From Welwitschia mirabilis (lineage: Eukaryota > Gnetophyta > Gnetopsida > Welwitschiales), in contig JBOZIK010000001.1 of the NCBI GenBank assembly GCA_051453625.1, positions 281,879,952 through 281,943,951 on the forward strand: a DNA stretch of 64,000 nt. The letters run 5' to 3'. Below are positions 58,969-64,000 of the stretch, one piece after another. The stretch's first letter is position 1. The number at the start of each line of letters is the position of its first letter. Position numbers and translations under genes: made by a program. The notes beneath the pieces are model-generated. The model did no database searches. It was not told where the DNA came from and saw nothing but the letters and a program-made list of their open reading frames with translations.

Positions 58969-60236
58969 TGTTGTGATGTGTATTTGTGTAAATGATTATG
59001 CTCTTAAGAAGATCCTATCATTCACAAATAAATATAGATTTTGCACAACATAACATATTAATATATATGGGAGGGACCCAAATGTTATATTCTTATTAAA
59101 GGAACAAATGAGAAGAAAGAGAATTGATTTCAAAGAAATGAAACACTTGTATCTTTTAAGTAGAAATAAAGAACAATGTAGAAAATATTAATGCAACACA
59201 CTTATGCAAATGAATGCAAATCTAATATAAGTGAAACTTTTATCCAATTACTAGATCAACCTATTAAAAAGATTAGTCCTATATAATTTAGATTAATCAA
59301 GAAATGTCATAATCAGATCAAGATCAACTTAAGCTATTAGGTATGTCAAATAGAATACAAAACTATGCAAAATTAATGTAGAAAAGAGAAGATACTACAC
59401 GTAGACTAATAATGTTCAACCTTAACAAGGCTTATCCTCATAATCTATATTACTAAAGAAGCTATCACAGAATTAGAAGTAATATAAACTATAAGGTATA
59501 TGCACAAAATAAGAATATTAAAAATATAAAATAATTCTTTAAATTAAATTCGAACCAACATCTGTGTCACAAAGTAGAAGCACCTTAATGAAAGGTGCAT
59601 AGTCAAACACAAAGGAAGATGTTTCTATGCAACTACAATAAATGGATCTCTGATTATTTAATCTCCTATCATGAGAATTTTTGATGCAAATAAAGATATA
59701 TAGGAGCTAAAGACAAAGTCGATATTTTTTAACTAAGACAAACTCACAAACAAACGAGACTAATAAGAGTAGGTAAAATCCTAATAATTACATAAGAAAC
59801 TAAGAGATAAATAATTAAAGTTAGGTAGAGTTTACTAAACTATTATTTTAGGTCTTATCCTGTTGGTCATTTAGATGATACAAGAGACAATGCCACCTCA
59901 TAAGAATTCCATAGCATCTATCAAATTGATTCTAGTTAGTATTCTCATTGTCTTAACTGTTTTGTTGTCTGTATAGTCATCTAGATGATGAGGTGGACAA
60001 TAGGCTTTTTAATAGTTCTTCATATATTACATTACCTTAATGTTTACAAGAATTTCACTTCAAATAGAAGATATTATAAACTATCTTAAATTCTATAAAA
60101 TTTAACAAAGATTATATGTTTTTGTATTTTTCGTCTTAGCTCTCCAGTATTGTAAAAACCTAGCATAAACTTGTTTAAGATCTTGCAAAACTACTCAGAA
60201 TACCCTATTAAATTTATACAAGTTGGCAGTGTAACA
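58969..60236 (-). repeat. 3' LTR of E
   Basis: On the minus strand it starts TGTTACACTGCC right after the PPT and ends CATCACAACA. It is a diverged family LTR in which palindromic TCATCTAGATGA-type sites occur (59968-59979; a similar GTCATTTAGATGATAC at 59867). TATATA is at about 59697. Confidence 0.75.
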
Positions 60237-60250
60237 TAGCCTCCCACTTA
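60237..60250 (-). other. Polypurine tract of E
   Basis: On the minus strand AAGTGGGAGGCTA precedes the LTR start. A second tract, ATGGGGGG, lies at about 60557-60563. Confidence 0.7.
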
Positions 60251-60880
60251 ATCTTGTCAGTCCTTGACAAAACCAGGTGGTTAACCATGATTTCAAACCA
60301 ATTTATCTAATAATAAAAACAACTATTATATTGAAAAATCATCCTAAATTTTTTTCAAAAATCTCAAGAATACAAATTGAATTATTAAAAGTAGAAAAAT
60401 AAATGTTTTACCTATTTAATATACTAATCATATTATCATCTAGATGGTTTTCTGATGATAGAAATAATGATAAGGTCAAAAATTATTCGTGAAAAATAGA
60501 AATTTGTGATAAAAATTTTCAAATAGATAATCAATAAATAAGCTAATAATTAATACCCCCCATTGAAATGTACAGTAAATAAGTAAAATGATCATGGAAA
60601 CTATAACTAATCCTCATTGTGGAAATGTAAAAATAATAAAGATAAGCATGAAAATGAAAGAAATGTATATTATAGTTAAACTCAAAATAAGATGTATATA
60701 ATAAGCATGAGTTTTAAGTATAAAATGGATAGACAAAAAGATACAAAATATCACATAATAAATCACTATCTTGATCACCTTATAATGAACTCAAAATGGG
60801 AAATAGGCTTAAGTACAAGAAGCAAAGAAGAAGGGTGCTCAGAGTTCATAGAAAATGAATATTTAGTGATGTAAATATGG
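60251..60880 (-). other. E sequence between third coding tract and LTR
   Basis: Non-coding. Includes the family segment with AAGGACTGACAAGATTAAG before the PPT and the second polypurine tract. The plus-strand open stretch at 60692-60874 has no recognised domain. Confidence 0.5.
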
Positions 60881-61960
60881 AGCAATCTGTCTCATCTCCC
60901 TGTATATGAACTGCCTCTAGAAATTTCATTATCACACTCTACTCGATAGATACAATGAGCTACTCCTTAGAACACATACTTTTCTCTTAGCCATCTAGAT
61001 CTATACTAAAGTTTCTAGATTTTTTAATCAAGCATCAAGATACCTCTATCAATAAAACCCTTAATAGTCTTAGTGATCTCTGTCAGGAAGGCCTAGATCT
61101 GCTCTAATAATGCTTTAACCATAGGTCTTTGAACTTGAGTTTCTTTTTCTCTTCTGATACCTATATACCCATATCCTAGAAATAACTAGCTAAAATTTAC
61201 ATGTGAGTAAGATGCTATTTGGTCATGGGCTCTAGTATCTTAAACTATCAAAACATAACTAAGAGAAGTCATGAATATATTAGAGTCTATAGATACTATG
61301 AATTAACCATAAGTATAAGTCTCCTTTATATGAAAGCAGACAAGTTTATCTGCTCATTCTGCCTAAATGCTACCAATATCTATAAGTGAGCTACCATGAT
61401 GTGACTATTATAAAAAGATGGAATGATTTTATGAATCAGTCCTCTATATAAAACTCTTTAGATAGGGATCAACTGTGTAATAAGAGTACTCTACCTCTCC
61501 AATGTCAGATTTGCTAGAATGTCTAAAGCTACGTCATATTTACAACACTCCTAAGTACCTCTAGTAGAATATATATGTAAACTTCAAATACTACCTAGAT
61601 CCATCATAGCTGTAATATAGTTTGGGAGGACTGCTATTTCATGGACCCATATCAAAGCCATAATTATATCCACTATGTGACCACGATAATTTGGGTGTAA
61701 CTCTATCTTGGTCTCTAAAATGTAATATCCCTCATGCACATGCAAAATCTAGTGAAGTTGTAAATTAATAAGCCTCTGATTGATCTTTGAATCCATCCAA
61801 CTTATAAAGTCTCTAAAGTATCTCTCAACATGAGTAGTGGCAGTCCGAATTATAAGTGATCCTTCATGTTAAAGTAGGGGATGTACAGGCTCTATACACT
61901 CTACCTTTGGCACTACTAATAGGCTTACCTCCTATTCCAAAACCTTGGGATTATTATCAT
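60881..61960 (-). pseudogene. Third coding tract of E (Athila ORF / plant transposon protein-like)
   Basis: Reading right to left, one frame stays protein-like for over 250 codons with stops mostly at likely Gln or Trp positions: ATTHVERYFRDFISWMDSKI, ETKIELHPNYRGHIVDIIMA, then VLYRGLIHKIIPSFYNSHIM and NEQINLSAFI*RRLILMVNS. The arrangement of a hydrophobic helix, HKIIPSFYNSH, and an I-N-L-x-x-[FL]-I segment resembles what I recall of the Athila ORF-1 / putative plant transposon protein families. It lies where Athila elements carry a third, env-like or accessory ORF. The family call is tentative. The copy is decayed, and B and Ai lack this tract. Confidence 0.5.
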
Positions 61961-63649
61961 CTTATCTAACTTTATGCATACGAGGCCTATTTAGTCAAAA
62001 ATATGTAAAACATTATGTGGATGCTCAAAACAATCCTAAAAATTAAAAAAAAATGTATAAAATTATGAAAATACATCTTTCCATCCACCTTCTTAAAAGT
62101 GTCAATACATCTCGTATTGCTTAGTCATAAGGAAAAAATTTTAAAATGTGTGAAAATTGTAAAAATAGTTTTTTTAAGTGCGGTCTACATAAGATGAAAA
62201 TTTAATGTGCTCAAATGAAAAAAAAAAAAAATCTGATCCAGTAGAAATGTAGAACACATCAAACTGATTAGTTTTACCCTAAAGAACCATAACATTTTGA
62301 CTTATGATTTGCAAGAAATCGGGTGTGAAAGTTAAAAACCTAAGTTTATCTCGTAAAATGCATAATTGATCATATCTTTTAAAATGCATAGAAAAAATTA
62401 GATTTGTAAATTCCTAAATGAAGAGTGTTAAAAATTGATCAACATACAAGAAAACTACATGTCAAAAGGCTAAAAACTAGAAGAAAAAATTGAAAAAGAT
62501 GAGAGAAAGAAAGAGAAAAACATATCTCATTATTGAAAAATCAAAAAAATCTAGAGTATCTATAAGTGAATCATGTAGGGACATGTTGGCAGGGACTATG
62601 TGGATTGTTTTCTCTCAAAGAAATGAATAGAAATGATAAATAAATGAAAAAAAATTAGGAAAAAGGGTTTGGGCCATGGTTTTGTTACACTTTTATCTAG
62701 TCACATCATTCAAATAACAACCCTAGGATGATTCTTAGAAAAACTCTGTCATTTGCCTGTGTCATCTAGATGACTAGGCGTATGATGAGACTGGGAAAAA
62801 ATTTATAAAGATAAAAATTTTAGCTAATAAATTTTGTCTCAAATATTATCGTGAAGGTATCAGAATTTATCAAAACATTTAGAAAAATAAGGAATGAGAA
62901 AGAATTATAGAAAATCAGGATGATGAGGAAAACTTGAAATAAATGAAAAATAGGATTAATAAATACATACTAACTAGGTTGAAACCTAGTAAGAAAATTG
63001 AACAAATGTACTTGAACTAAAAAATAGAAAAGATGAAGTATAGAACTTTGAAAGATACAAGAAATCGCATATAAGCTATGAAGCATGAAAGATTTTCTAT
63101 TTAATTTTAGTACTAAAAGAAAAAGATATGTCATAAATTAACAATAAGAAAATTACTAAATGATAAGATTCTATGTGAGGATGAGAAAATGCGAAAATGA
63201 CTTTGAAATAACAAACATAGAAATCAAAGAAAAGTAGAACAAAAATAGACAAAAATAACATGGAGAAGATTACATACCTATTCTAAATTCTAATCTAGTA
63301 TACCCTCATACAAGACATTATAAGTCCATTTGAGTAAAAATTCATGAGAAAATATATCAACTTCATAAAGTTCCATTTGAAAAGGTAGTGATTATGATGA
63401 TACCAAAAAAAAAAATTAAATTTTTATAATAATGAATAATAAGATCAAAAGCTACTCAAACATGAACTTACCTGTTCACCTCCTAAAGCGCACCCCAATC
63501 CTCAAAAGTAAAATGTTCATGTAAAAATACTAAGAGTTTAAGAAGAAAGTAATGTCTCTGATGATACTAGGAATACCACTAATCCCATAATCTTAAATTT
63601 TATTACAACTTTTCCATAATGAGGGGAGTGTAATAATAGTTAGAGAAGT
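61961..63649 (-). other. E 3' region upstream of third coding tract
   Basis: AT-rich non-coding sequence. A dyad-type site lies near 62756-62790 (TGTGTCATCTAGATGAC). Consensus-quality donor ACAG|GTAAGT is at 63466-63475 on the minus strand, at the position of donor-like sites in Ai and B. Confidence 0.55.
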
Positions 63650-64000
63650 AAGGACCTACAAAGCATGATCAACTAACCTTCTAGTGGAGTTTTCATAGTT
63701 ATCAACATTATCAAAGATTTATTTTAGAAAAATTTACCCTGATGTAGTAGGACATCATGATGACCATGCATTTTTTAATCATAAATACAATAAATCATGA
63801 TGAATATTTTCTCTCCTCTTTTTTTTTTTTCAAATAATTCCTACATAATCAAAAAGACTAAGACAAATAAGTGAGATAAAAGAGAGAAAAGAACATAGCT
63901 AAACAATCAAAGAACTTACACCATTAATAAAAAGAAAAAAAAAACTAAGAAATCTTCCTTCAAAGTGAAATTCATATATATGAGAATGTCTCAAAATTAG
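63650..64000 (-). other. E conserved 3' block and flank to window end
   Basis: 63650-63765 matches 54770-54890 of B in reverse (CTACAAAGCATGATCAACTA, GTAGTAGGACATCATGATGA). An A/T-rich tract follows to the edge. Confidence 0.65.

Larger units (their letters stand above)
58969..64000 (-). mobile_element. Athila-family element E, 3' part, inserted in F leader
   Basis: Minus strand: 3' LTR 58969-60236, PPT, then 3' region with an extra coding tract, extending past the right edge. At 63650-63760 the conserved 3' block of the family (compare 54770-54880) appears. Integrase and the rest lie beyond the window. E is about 1.8 kb longer than B between that block and the LTR. Confidence 0.75.

Overview
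This window is transposon-derived plant nuclear DNA, and I found no intact host gene. It is extremely AT-rich, CpG is scarce over most of its length, and nearly every coding tract is broken by stops and frameshifts. The readable proteins and signals belong to Ty3/gypsy LTR retrotransposons of seed-plant type: an Athila-like family (several copies on both strands) and chromovirus-like (Tekay/Del or related) elements. The host species cannot be named from the sequence. Eight N runs interrupt the window.

Left part, 1-24.2 kb. There are three layers of nesting. Element D is Athila-like on the minus strand (gag, protease, RT/RNase H and integrase at about 22.2-16.6 kb, PBS and LTR further right). 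It is cut at 16645 by element Ao, also minus strand: LTR 15387-16645, gag, protease and RT running leftwards. Ao is itself cut between RT and RNase H by element Ai on the plus strand (1666 to about 10.56 kb). The other part of Ao, RNase H and integrase, lies at 1-1665. Ai has family LTRs, PBS and 3' region, but most of its gag-pol is replaced by an unrelated coding tract at about 5.44-6.92 kb.

Middle part, 24.2-33 kb. An unexplained stretch is followed by a very long plus-strand LTR (25800-31053, TG...CA, TATA box at 26442). It ends at a tRNA-Met-type primer site and a leader carrying an approximately 75-bp tandem array (31.75-32.6 kb). No gag-pol follows.

Right part, 32.6-64 kb. A second nest is built on element G (Athila-like, minus strand). 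G is interrupted by H, a minus-strand chromovirus with about 500-bp LTRs at 33957-34454 and 42297-42796, with PPT and PBS. G is also interrupted by F (plus strand), whose LTR starts at 44233. The LTR of F is in turn split by B (44586-57720, plus strand), with a near-perfect 5-bp target duplication. B carries the most readable Athila gag-pol in the window. E (minus strand, from 58969 to beyond the window end) follows the leader of F and has an extra coding tract between the integrase end and the 3' LTR. H contains a foreign block (38.98-42.24 kb) with a tandem array, a TATA-like site and coding tracts. These are best, but only tentatively, compared with an endogenous pararetrovirus (Caulimoviridae-like).

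The most notable unexplained signals are: a dispersed dyad with 8-bp arms and a fixed 12-bp spacer in LTRs and internal regions of the Athila-like family; a second polypurine tract upstream of the 3' LTR; the unrelated coding tract in Ai; the third coding tract of E with a conserved splice-donor-like site; and gap-edge duplications of exactly 77 bp that look like assembly artefacts.
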